NCBI RefSeq assembly: GCF_041734735.1 | Contig: NC_134878.1 | Location: 46,656,252 to 46,720,251, forward strand | Reading direction: 5' to 3' | Source of the DNA: Babylonia areolata | Taxonomy: Eukaryota > Mollusca > Gastropoda > Neogastropoda > Buccinidae | Length of the DNA stretch: 64,000 nucleotides | Shown here: piece after piece, positions 48,101 through 61,184 of the stretch | Layout of the letters: each line of letters begins with the position of its first letter | Numbering within the stretch: the first letter of the stretch is position 1 | The notes under the pieces: generated by a model | Told to the model about the DNA's origin: nothing | The model's database searches: none | The model's input: only the letters and a program-made list of their open reading frames with translations | Program-made: the position numbers and the translations under genes

Positions 48101-51100
48101 CATCTATCAGATGTGATCATTAGAAAGATACAAGACAGTGCAAAACAAGACACACACACCATCATCTATCAGATGTGATCATCAGAAAGATACAAGACAG
48201 TGCAAAACAAGACACACACACCATCATCTATCAGATGTGATCATTAGAAAGATACAAGACAGTGCAAAACAAGACACATACACCATCATCTATCAGATGT
48301 GATCATTAGAAAGATACAAGACAGTGCAATACAAGACACACACACCATCATCTATCAGATGTGATCATCAGAAAGATACAAGACAGTGCAAAACAAGACA
48401 CACACACCATCATCTATCAGATGTGATCATTAGAAAGATACAAGACAGTGCAAAACAAGACACATACACGATTAACAGGAACAGAGTGACATTCCCACAC
48501 GCATTCCCCAGTCACCTGGTATTTCATGCTTACCTATAACCACCAGGTTGATGAGTTCTTTATCTCCTTGTCGTTTAGCGTACTCTGCTTTGGCATCAAT
48601 CTTGTCATTCTTAGACCTGGTGAAAACAACAAAACAACCACTTACAACATGTTATGTTTATCAACAACCTGAAGCATGCAAATCAAATCATACCGAATCA
48701 TACTGTTTACAGCCAAGCCAACTGTAAGGTTCCCTTTTGGATTTTTTTTGTTTTGTTTTTGAGACATGAATAAATAAATACCAGCCTAAATGATATAAAT
48801 ACCTCTGTATAATCAAAATGAAAAATAAAAGCAAAAAAGATTCTAAACCAAATTTACCAAAATCTCCCTCTGCTAGGGAACCTAAAAAAAACTGTTGGCA
48901 ACTGTACCCTTTGTTATCTCTCCAAAGTCTCAAAAAACAGTGTATTTCACAGCACATATTACCTGAATGCCTGGCTGAATAAATCACCATCATCTCTGCT
49001 AAACAATTTTCATTATTTTCCCCACACAGTGAACTACAGGTGGTTTCCCCCCCCCCCCACCAGACTATCATAGAACTGAAAGCATGACCTTAATCAAACA
49101 AACAAAAAACAGCAAAAAACCCCAACAACCAACAAATAAAAAAAACACATAAGATAAACAACAGCCGTAAGTGCCCTATTATCCAGTGCAAGTGAAAAAC
49201 TGAAAATCAACACCCCCACCGCCCCCCATCCTGTCCATTCTCACACACTCACTTTGACGCCGATCTTGGCACACCCATGGGCGGGTGCTCCCACCGCTGT
49301 GGAGTCTGAGACCTGGAGGTGGGCGGGGATTCTGACCCCTTGCTGGCTCCGGCCACGGAGGTCACAGCAGGGTTCTTGGCAGCAGGTCCATTCCGGCTCG
49401 GCTCCAACGACACGGCGCCCACCGCCTCGCTCAGACCATCGGTGCCAGACTTGGCCGAAGATGCCTGCTGACCGATGCCGTTCGAGTCGAGTTCAAATCC
49501 TCTCTTGTGGATGCGGGGAGCGGCGGCCGTCACCACCGGTGGTCTTGAGGCGGCAGGATGGGGGGACTGTTGTTGCCTCTGACTTGGCTCTTGTGATTGT
49601 GAACTACTGGCGGGTTTCGTGTTGTTGGTGGCTCCTGGCACACAGAAAAAAATAAATAAAATTGTGCACTGGCAGATGAGAGCGAGAGCGAGAGAGCCCA
49701 GAGACAGACAGAATCCACAACTTGGAGATCAGAGGAAACCACTACCTCTTGTGATACTGGGCACAGGGCCCCTCACCTATGCAGGCATCTAAATAAAATC
49801 CAACCATCACTTCACCAAGAAACAAACAAAAGAACAAAACAGCATCATATACTGATATAGCATTTGGCCCTCCTGAGCTGTGACATAAACTAAAAATCAA
49901 AGCAAATCACACTGCTTAGCTCAGCAAACTGTAAAGAAGCCATGTTGGCTCTTTAAACCAGTAGAATGGAACCCAAAATAATGTTTTAAGGTCACCGAAA
50001 GAACCAAAAATAATGTTTCAAGGCCACGGAGAGAACCCAGAATGTTTCAAGGTCATGGAGAGAACCCAAAATGTTTCAAGGTCATGGAGAGAACCCAAAA
50101 TAATGTTTCAAGGTCATGGAGAGAAGCCAAAATAATGTTTCAAAGTCATGGGGAGAACCCAGAATGTATCAAGGTCAAGGAGAGAACCCAAAATAATGTT
50201 CACAGGTGTTGAAAAGAACCCAAAAGGATATTAAAGGGTCATGGAGAGAACCCCAAAATAACATTTCAAGGTCATGGAGAGAACCCAAAAATAATGTTCA
50301 AAGGTCAATCAAAGCAAAGGTTAAAAACACCAATTCACCCACGTCTCGCTCACAAGACAGACACTGAACGTCACAAAACCAGAGACAAGCTGCCAGGGCG
50401 CACAGCTGACCAACTCGCCATGCAGGCCCTGTCAAGTGTCATGTCATGCCAAGTTTGATTCGCTTTCTCTTCCTCTGCTCAACGTTATGTTTTCCTTTGC
50501 TTAGATTATACACACGGTCGTATAATGTGGAATAAAACTGTCAGTATTTGTAACCTTTGACAGGGAGTCACACGTGAACGGAACAAAACTTTTTACACTA
50601 TGTAACACAGCCACACACACATTATAAAGTCCACCAACAATCAGACTCTCTCTCTCTCACACATACAATCACACACAGAGTGTGAAGCAGTCATGTGTCT
50701 AAACTACGCAGATCACACACACACCCCACAACAAAAAAAGAAAAGAAAAAAAAAGGAAAATGAATTTCATGTTTTGATTCCATTTTTATTGAACCACAAA
50801 TGTATGTTCACTAAGTGTTTTGGAGATCTAGAACAATATCCGTATACTGATACTGACTGATCACCCATTTCAGTGTGTGAGTGTCCACAAAATCATCAAG
50901 CATTTACACTCTCATCTTCTAGATATATATGTGTTCAGAGAAAGGAGCACTGTATTCCAGTCAAGGAAAAACATATAGACAAATATTGTTTAACAGGGAC
51001 AGGGGGTGTTTTTTTAAGTAAAAGTGTACACACACAAAGGTGTATTTTACATGCATGGATGTTCTTTGTGCATGTGATGTTTGAAATATGTGTGCGCGTA

Positions 51101-52015
51101 CATGTGTGCGTGTCTGTGTCTGTGTGTGCATGCATGCATCTGTGTATGTGTAATGGTTTAGTAAATATTTTTCTGTGTTCATTCATGTGCATGAATAACT
51201 ATAAGCATGTATTCTTTATCTTGCACACTTCCTGATTTTGACCCAAAAATACACAAAAAATCTCCAATAAATATATACAAAAGCAATCACCTTATTTTAC
51301 AAGATATGCTTTATATACATAAATCTTTTTTTTTAATGCTAATATGAGGATTATAGAAAAGAAGTAGCACTTTCTATTGTGAAACTATAAAAATTACACC
51401 ATGGTTTGGCTTCTGTCAAAAATATCACATTCATATGAACACAACAAACTATCACTGTTAATGAATTCACACCTTGACCAGACATTCCTGAAACATGTCT
51501 GCCTAAAGTGAGAATCCCACAGTATTTTATCTGTCCAAAACCATTTGATTATATAAAAAAACTTACTTAAGGTTAACAAAACATATAAAACTGCCTACCA
51601 TAATTTAGACTAGCTGCCAGTAAACTGTACAAGTATAAAAATTACATGATAATAAAGTATACAATTGTATGATATATTAAAACAAACAAACCAAAAACAA
51701 AAAAACAAAACAAAAACAAACAAACCAGAAATAAAAGAGAAAAAGGTCAAACAAATAAATACCAACATTGGACTGGAATGCCTAAAAAAACTGATTGAAT
51801 CCAGTCTTGCTGCTTTAGAGAAATGTTTGATAATCCATCAGATGTGGTGAACTGCTAATAGTGCTCAAAAGCCATAACAATTTTACAAATCAATTACATT
51901 AGAATTATATACAAACAAAATACATATAATCAAAAGACTAATAAGATTCTTTTCACTGAATAACAAGGCAGCTGAAAATAAATGAGTAAATGAATAAAAC
52001 TTTCCACTGATACAA

Positions 52016-52049
<34 letters not shown>

Positions 52050-52274
52050 CAAAGGCAAAGAAAAAAAAAGAAGAAAGTTTTGAAACTGAAAGGAGGGGGG
52101 AAATGAGGGAGGTGGGGAGCTGACTGAAAAGTGCTGAATATACACTAATACAGTGAGAGCAAGTATCTTTTGTTTTTAAATCAAAATACATATCTCATCG
52201 GGCTGTTCAGTGGTGAAGTTGAACATTACAAGGTTTCTCGGGTTAAAATAAAAAGGAATCAAAAACAAGAAGAG

Positions 52275-52341
<67 letters not shown>

Positions 52342-55154
52342 CTGCAGCCAGTAAAAAAATTCCCAGAAAACAACAAACTAACTTAAATGGGTACAAAGTT
52401 AATTCACTAAACCCACAAAAGACAGTAAAACGTGGTGTTGTTTTTTTTAGTAAGGTGATAAATTTGATTTTGATTTTCTTACACTAACTTGTACGCGATT
52501 CCAATCAGAATTAATTGCACTTATCTTACAGAAATAATGAAATGTTTCGTATGTTTAAACATGAAAATTCATAATGTTTCACTGCAAGTGAAACAAGCAT
52601 GCTGAAACAGTGCATGACATTGACAGATAAAATACTGGATTCAGAATGTGACATAACATTCAAAAGGCAGGTGTTATCACCTTCCCCCCCCCGCCCCTCC
52701 CCCCCCCCCCCCCAAAAAAAAAAACACAACAAAATCAAAGGAAAAATAGTATGTATGATACAATAATCATGTCACTGTGAAATCTATTTGTTGTTATAAA
52801 TGTAAGTTGCCAAAGAAGGACAAAAAGAGTTGCAGTCATATATCAGTTTAAATCAAAAGAGAAATAACCTGTCATTTGTGAAAAAAAACAACAAAAAAAA
52901 CAACTAAAAACAAACAATCAAAAACCTGTGATAAGTCCCTGAACAAGTAACTTTTATTTTCCTTATCATATAAATTAAACCCCACACTCTCTCCGGAATG
53001 TTTCCAGTATCCTTATGACACGCCCAGGGATTTATGAATAAGTGCAGGAAAATCTGTACAAACACTTGCTGTTTATTTTCAGTTCTATCTCACTGCTTAA
53101 AACTAGTTTATCAAAGACCACTGCAAAAAACGAAAACTAACAAATAACAACGTGAAAGGATCTTTGATTGTGAAAAATAATCTCATTTTTAAAATGGTGA
53201 ACTGACTTCACCAAAAGCAATATAAAGATCAAAAGAAACTTTTTAATTTGGTGAGCATACTGCTGCAAGAGATCTTTGTATTAAGCAGAACATTAAAAGT
53301 TTATACCCAACACCACATAAATGTACACATTCTATTATGAGAGTTAGAAACAGCACTGAGTAATCCTCAATAGTGTATGCCTATGAACATGTTTAGATTA
53401 TGCATGTGAATGATTAATATGTACAGCACTTTTTTTTTTCTTTTTATGACTTTCTAGGCATGCATGTGAATGTGCAGTATGTAAAAGTATCTTTGCTCAT
53501 GTGAATGATCAGTATGTACAAGTCTAAAACCCCTTGAATTTGATTTAAAAAAATTTTTTTAACAAACTAATCTAGCACTTAATAAATAACATCATTGTCA
53601 TTATCTTATCTTTATTATAAATGGTTTTCACAGACATACGCACACACATCAATAGATAAAAGAAATAGAAAAACAAAAAACAAAGAAGAGATCAACCACT
53701 CCGACATGCATACCTCTCTCCCATCTGCATATTTCTTGAGTTGAAACAAAAAAGAACTTTTATCCCATGTAAAAAACAAAACAAAACATGGTTATGAATC
53801 CTCTATTTTACACTTTACTTACAGACCACTTTCACGGAGACATAAGGTATATTTCAAGACTTGTTCCAGGTTTAAATATTGAAAAACATCAATGACAAAT
53901 TGGAAAAAAAGAATTCTTAAACGATTGTAATTGTTTCAAAACATACGTGGAAAATGCAACATCCCTTACATTATGTGACACCCTTCGCCCTGAATATCTT
54001 TTGAACAGCACCATCCTGTAACCTTGACCTCAAAGGTTATCCGGCAAGGTTTTTTCATTGCTATATTGCATACACACTATTGTTAGAAATAACAATCTCC
54101 ATGCAAAGTCTGATGAACATTAGATGAGTACCCAGGCACTATCATGCATCAAATCTTTTTCAATGATAAACTGCAACCTTGACCTCTGACCTTGATTTAG
54201 GGTTTATCCTCTTGCATAGTATTTCGACCAATCACTACACATAGTTTGGTAAAGACAGGGCAAAAGACAACCTCTGTCTTACCAACAAGCAAAATTTTTC
54301 TGTCAATTTTAGAATGCCATGTCATGATGTCAATCTTTGATGGCTGACCTTGACTTTCAATAGAATTCCTGCCTTCACAAAGGCCAATCATGGTACCATA
54401 TTTCATGGCAAAATGCCACTATTCTGCAAAAAATACTGTTGTATATGGCTATGTTGTAATGCATAATCTTAATATCTGACCTGGTGAAGCTATGAATATT
54501 GAGCTAATAAAGCAAACTGTAAGAATATGAAAACTACCATTCATTTGAGTTTGGTTTCTTTATCACTTCTGACAGCAAAGAAAATGCTAACATTTAATCT
54601 TGTTTTCACCAGTCAGAAAAAAAACAAGTATTACAAAACAACAACAACAAAAACCAACAAATGGAGACACAGGACCATTAACCCAAGCTTCCATCAGTTC
54701 AAATTCAATAAAGTTATAAAAAAAATTTAAAATACATGCAGGGACAAAGAATGGGCCTGGATCAGTGTTAACTGTCAAAAAATCCCAACTTTTTTCAAAC
54801 AACATTTATGAAAATAATACAAGAGATGTATATTTTTTGTTTCTGAGTATCTTCGATATAATGCTTTGTGTCAGTAGCTTCTGTGACAGTTTTTTTTATT
54901 TTTTTTTTTTAAATCAAACATGGTATGCAAGGTCCTCACACCAAATACCACAAAGTGAGACCCATCGCTGAAGACTTCCATTGCAAATGTGGAGTCGACA
55001 GTGGAGAAAAACTGTCATGAGAGAGAGCATGAGAGTGACAGGTGTGGTGTGTGGTGGGGGTGGGAGCTGGAAGGACAGGTAAAGGCTGGGAGGGAATGCC
55101 AACAAGAAAGGAGCAGACTTTGAAATGGTAGTAAAAAAAATTAATATAAAAAAA

Positions 55155-55193
<39 letters not shown>

Positions 55194-58100
55194 AACAAAT
55201 ATGTACAGTTTGCAAACATGCATTTGCATGGGTGTGTATGTGTGTCTGTGTAACTCTGTGTGTGTGTGTGCGCATGCTTGTGAGCGCATGCATTTGTGCC
55301 TGTGTATGCATGCAGGCTCTGAAGTTGTCTGTTTACATGCGTGCCTTCTGACAACACTGTTCCCACAACTTCAGTGGTGACAGGAGGGCAGTTCTAAAAT
55401 CAATTTTCAAACTGAACAGTGAACTGCACATGTGAACAGTATGGGCAGGGGTTTGAGATATGTGGTTTACAAAAACCATAAACTTCACAAGAAGCACACA
55501 CCCCCTCTCTGCACATTTCAACCTGAAGTTGAGGATGGGTGTTTACTGGGTTCTTCGCCCTTTGAGGGAGCCCATTCCCTTACTTACTTTCATTGAATAC
55601 TATTGGCTGGGTGTTTACTACTTGAAACTGAAGTCTCTCGTTCAAATGATGATACCAATAAACTGTTAAAATGTGCATTTGATGTTTATCTGTACTGAAG
55701 TCTCCTTGCTTGGTTTATCTCTGCCTTCTTCATTCAATCAGCTTTCTTTTTGTTGCCCCCCCCCCCACTCCTCCCCCTTAAAAAAAAGAAAATGGCGGGG
55801 GGTGGGGGGGGGGGAGGCAGTTACAAGGTATTTTAACCTATGCCATTTTTAACCCAACATGGGGTGGGTGAGTGTTTACAAGGTATAGTTCATATTAAAT
55901 CATAGTACTACAACCATTTTAGAAAACATGCATCATTTGTTAATCTATATTATAGTTTACAGTACTACCATTTTAGAAAACATGCATTATTTGATCACCT
56001 GTGTTCATATTATCTGTGAACATGAACAATAATAACAACAACACTGACAGCTTGTAGTTGCACCATCATGTCAGTAAAATGTGTAAGTTACAAGAGATAT
56101 GAAAAAAAAAGGTAGCAATTATCAACCAGCACAATGCTTGTAATAAATGTTTATTTTGACCAGTTTAGTTCTTAATAAAGGGATGTACAAAAGCAATTCA
56201 GTCAAACATATGGACAATAATGATTCAATAAAGTTAAAAAAAAAAAAAAAAATCTTAAAAACAGCATCAAGCACAAGAATTCAAGAGTTACATTGGCATT
56301 TTGAAAAAAATATTTTGATTTTTTTCTCTCTCCCCCCCCCCCCCCTTTTTTTTTTTTTTTTAAAGACTGAAAACAATTTTTACATAGACTTGCATCAAAT
56401 CATGAAAAAGTGAAGGGGCCTTAATCTGATTTAGAAATAAAAAGCAGCAGGATTTTTCTGCAAGCACAAGCAGTTCCAAGTTCATGTCGTATGGATATGG
56501 ACATTTTGACCGTGTTCACGGATGGACATACCACATGGTAAACTTTCAGCACTCGGTACAAAAAGGCTGCACATATCTCAGGCTAGCTGCAAAAATTGCA
56601 TGTCAACCAACCACAGTTGAAGAAAAAAAAATTCTATTTTTCTTTAGACAAAAAAAACAAAAAAAACCCGGGCAGGCAGCATTACAATTAGGGGGAAAGA
56701 GTAAAAATAAGGAGGTGCATAGAAGCGTTGTTCTGGATATTGTTCATCTCCCAAGGAAACTATACACATAACAGAAGCATGGGTGAAAAAAAAATCCTCT
56801 AGCCCTGCGAGCTATTTTCCGCCTATTGTGTCTGTTAAACAGTCCCAAACTTGGAAATCTGTTTCCCATTGATCATTCCTGGAAAACAAGTCAGTGAGAC
56901 ACCATCCAATTTTGCCTTGCACTGCGTGCAGTTCAGTGCTGCTCTGAGTGGCCTGATCTCGGTGTGGAAATAAAGATCTGGTTCTCTCACTGTGCCCCAC
57001 CCCCACCCCCAAAAACCCCCATTCATCCCTGCCCCCCCAATTGCATTTTCCCCAACACAAAAACACAAGCTGAACAAGTAGATCCTTCTACCACAAGCAG
57101 AATTCTCATCTATCAATAGTCTCGCAGGTTCTGTCACTGACGAGACACAGGTTCTGCCAATGAAGAGAAGGAAAACTGTTCTAGTATTTGATTTATAATG
57201 TTCACAGATATAAAGGTCAAGCAGATGGGCCCTCATCCACATGTGTGCTGACATAAACGTGCTGATTTTAATACTGAGAACATTATGCTGACTGTCAATA
57301 CTGCGGTCCCATATGATCTTCACATTCAACAGTCCAACTGTGAATCCTGGACAACACTGGAACCACCGTCACACCAGCCCTGAGAGTCCCAACTTCACTA
57401 TGCTGACAGGTTCACATCAAGGATTCGACACAAGATCCTCAGGTGCGTGTTGTCCAGTACGAGTGAATGCCCCCTTCTGCCGGGCTTGGACAATGTCGTC
57501 TGGGGAAGGGGTCCCAAAGTCAAACCTAGCCACTTTGTGCAAAGGTACCTCAGCGTGCACTTTTCTTTTTCTGGTCTGATAGGAGTACTGGAATTCAGGG
57601 AACTGGACTTTTCTCTTCTTTGGTGCTGGTACAGATTCTTCAAAGGAATACTTTTCTGAAATCTGCAAACAGATGCAGCGTGCTAATAATGAGGGAGCTT
57701 TTTTTAAGGCTGGGTCCACCGTGGTGGGGTCAAAACAATCCGGTTCAAAATGTGTAACTTTTTGAAAAACTATCTCCTCTTCCTCCTCATCTGACTCTGG
57801 GCTGTCATCTTCTATGCCCGGAGTTTCTGGTTTGGAATGTTTGAGCTGGAAGGTCATTTTCTTTTTCAGACAATCTGCCAGAGACAAAGCAACAGCCTCT
57901 CTGTTCCTCACACATTTGTCTTTCAGTACCGTGTCCTTGGAATCTTGCGTGTCATGTGTGTTAGTCAAATTCTCCTTGGGCTTCAAGATAAGCCTGTGTT
58001 CCAACTGCACTGCTAGGTCAGTGTTCTCCTTGTTCTGTGTGGTGTTAGCAATGATGTCACGTGAAGAGTTTACTGATGATGGAGGATATTGCTTGCTGCC

Positions 58101-61100
58101 TTTGCTTTGATGCTGTCTGACAAGTTCGGACAACGACAAACCACCGCCCTCAGACATTGTCCCCACTCTCTCTTTCCTTTCCATCTGCATTCCAGAGCAC
58201 CCCCCCACTTCCAAACTGGGTCTGGTGGATACATTCAGACCTGCCAGAAAGCTGTCAGAGTGTGAAGGAGGACTGTCACAGCTCACTGCTGGAGCAGCTG
58301 GTTTACTCTTGCACTTAGAACGACTCTGGATCAGCTGTGAAAGAGACAGACCTGCCACAGATGAACTGTCGCTGCTACCACTGCTGTTCACGTTGGTTTG
58401 ACCTGATGTTTTCCCTACTGGTTTGTCAGGGTTTTTCTGATTGTTGTGTAAACTGATGAGCTCCTTGAGAGAAAGTCCCTTCCCCTCTTGACCTGATGAT
58501 GAAACAAGGGACGAAAGTGATGAAGCAGCTGATGATGATGAAACAAGAGATGATGACGACGAAGAGTTTGAAGAAGTAGGAATTGCTGATGACTGTACTG
58601 AAGGCACCAATGAGAAAGAAGACTGCTTGTTCTGAGCAATCAGTTCACTCAGGGACAGACCAGAAGTTGCTTTCTGTTCCTGCTTCCGAGGCACCAATGA
58701 GGAGTTAACCGAGGTTTGCAATGCCACATCAGCATCGGACGCAGAAATTTCCTGTGCTCTGATAAGGTCACTTAAAGACAGACCACCAGATGCTGCTGAA
58801 GAGTTTGCTGATGTTCGCTCTGATGGTTGTGGCATGGAATTTTTCTGAGCTCTGATAATGTCACTTAATGACTGACCACTGCTCTTGCTGCCCTCTTCCT
58901 TTAACACTGATGATGACACCGACTCTGGACCTGAGGAATCACCATTTTTCCTCAAGCTAATAGTATCCTTGCTCTTCTGAAAAGGCTGCCCTCCATCCCC
59001 AGAACTCTGCTGTTCCACAGCACTCTGCTGCTGAATCAGAGCCATTAATGGTGTTCTTGGAGGGCTGGCAAACTGGGGCGGAGTGGAGGTGGTGTCAGAT
59101 CCGCTGTCCCCTCTCCCTGTCTTCCCCAGGCCCCTCATACCCTGGGGAAGGTACCCATCTGTCCCAGACAAACTACTGGGACTACCCACGGAGCTGGGTG
59201 AGGATCGGATGCTGCTCACCGACCCTCGGCTCTCCCGGCTACTGCCTGTACCCAACCCAACAGGAGGGGACATTCCCTGGTGAAATCTGAACCTGACCCC
59301 CATCCCTGCTTTATTAAACTGATGTTCCTGCTGATCTAGAAAACTGATTTCAGACAGCAAAGCCTCAATATCTGCATCATCGCCTTACCTTACAGCAGCC
59401 ATTAGAAGATACACAGAGAGAGACAGCAACACCATGGTAGCACAGACAGCAGTGTGACCACAGTCCAGGAGGACATGGAACAGAAAAACACAGATGGGGG
59501 CATTTCATTAGCATGGAGAGACCAGCTTATATCTAATTATCAAAGAATAGTGTACAAACACAACCCCTCAATCAATCTTTAAAAAAACATAATCTTTAAA
59601 ATGAAATAGTGAATTGCAACTAAAATCAAAGTAATAATCGCCTAACATGGGTTGATCAATACCTATGTCAGTTACAGTAATACATCTATTAAGTGTATAA
59701 AGCTACAACACTTTGTAAATTTACAAAGCAGCATTAGCGTTTACCATTTAAATTTGCAAAGTGTTATTGTAGATTATCAATCATAACAAGTAAGAAAAAT
59801 GTCAATGCATTCACTGCAAAAAACAAAAACAAAAAAGTCTCATAACTTTCATCTGACAGCACTGATTTCTGTATGAAATTCTAGGAGTCTCATAACTTTC
59901 ATCTGACAGCACCGATTTCTGTATGAAATTCTAAGAGTCTCATAACTTTCATCTGACAGCACTGATTTCTGTATGAAATTCTAGGAGTCTCATAACTATC
60001 ATCTGACAGCACCGATTTCTGTATGAAATTCTAGAAGTCTCATAACTTTCATCTGACAGCACTGATTTCTGTATGAAATTCTAGGAGTCTCATAACTTTC
60101 ATCTGACAGCACTGATTTCTGTTCGTAATTCTAATCTAAGTTCACAATTCTGCAAGTGCCAAGGTTGTAGCCATAAAGAAAACTGAGGTGAAAACTTTTA
60201 AGAAAAATACCTTGTGCTCGTTCTCTCTTCTTGCGAGGAGTCCTCTGGGGCTTTGGGGCACCTGCATTGCAGAAGATATACATGAATTGGTAATATCTTG
60301 AAAATGACTGTTGCATAAACACAGCAAGCTAGAAAACAAATCTGATATTTCACTGAGCATCTAAATTCCAACAGAGCATGGTATGTGATCATAAATATTT
60401 TTGCATCAACAATCAAATGATGACTGGAATCAGACCCCTGCCAGAGTCTGTCACCAGTGGGTCTGACCAGCAGCATAACTCAACGCTCCAGTCAGGCCTA
60501 AAGTGCATACATATATGTATTTGTGAACCTATCAGAGTGAATTTCTTCTACAGAATTTTGCCATAACAACACTCATGTTGCCATGGGTTCTTTTTCAGTG
60601 CACCAAATGCATGCTGCACACAGAACCTTAGTTTATCATCTCATCTCAATGTCTAGATCCTCAGTTTGATTCTCCAATCCAAATAGGGAGAAAAGGTGAG
60701 ACCGTGATTCAAACCCAGACCCTCACAGACACTGTACTGGCAGATAAGCATCTTAACCATTCCGTTATTTTCCTCCACACTCCACTGCCTTCAACATTGG
60801 AAGGATTTAACATAAAGTTGTCCGAAACATCAGGCACTAGGACAAACAGCACAGTGTACCTGTTTGTGACAGCAGCTCATCCAGTGTAGCCTGTATGCTG
60901 AAGTTGTTTCGCAGAATAGCTTCTTTCAGCTCTGCATCTCCCTGGCTGTCTCCCATCACGTTGTGGATCTCTTCCAGACAACTCTGCAGTCGAACTGAAA
61001 AGGGCAGTCTTTTTGTTAGCCAGGTTCTGTTATGTTTTGAAATGCCTCCCTACCCCTCTTAACCCCCCCCCCCCCAGTCCCCCTCCCCCAACTAAGGGAG

Positions 61101-61153
61101 TTGCCATGAGCATCATGTGTGCCTGTGTGTGAAGAGCAATGCACTGGCGACTC

Positions 61154-61184
<31 letters not shown>

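Noticed and set aside
47345-48472. CRISPR-like array of repeats and spacers
   Set aside because: Units are directly tandem with no unique spacers, in a eukaryotic intron.
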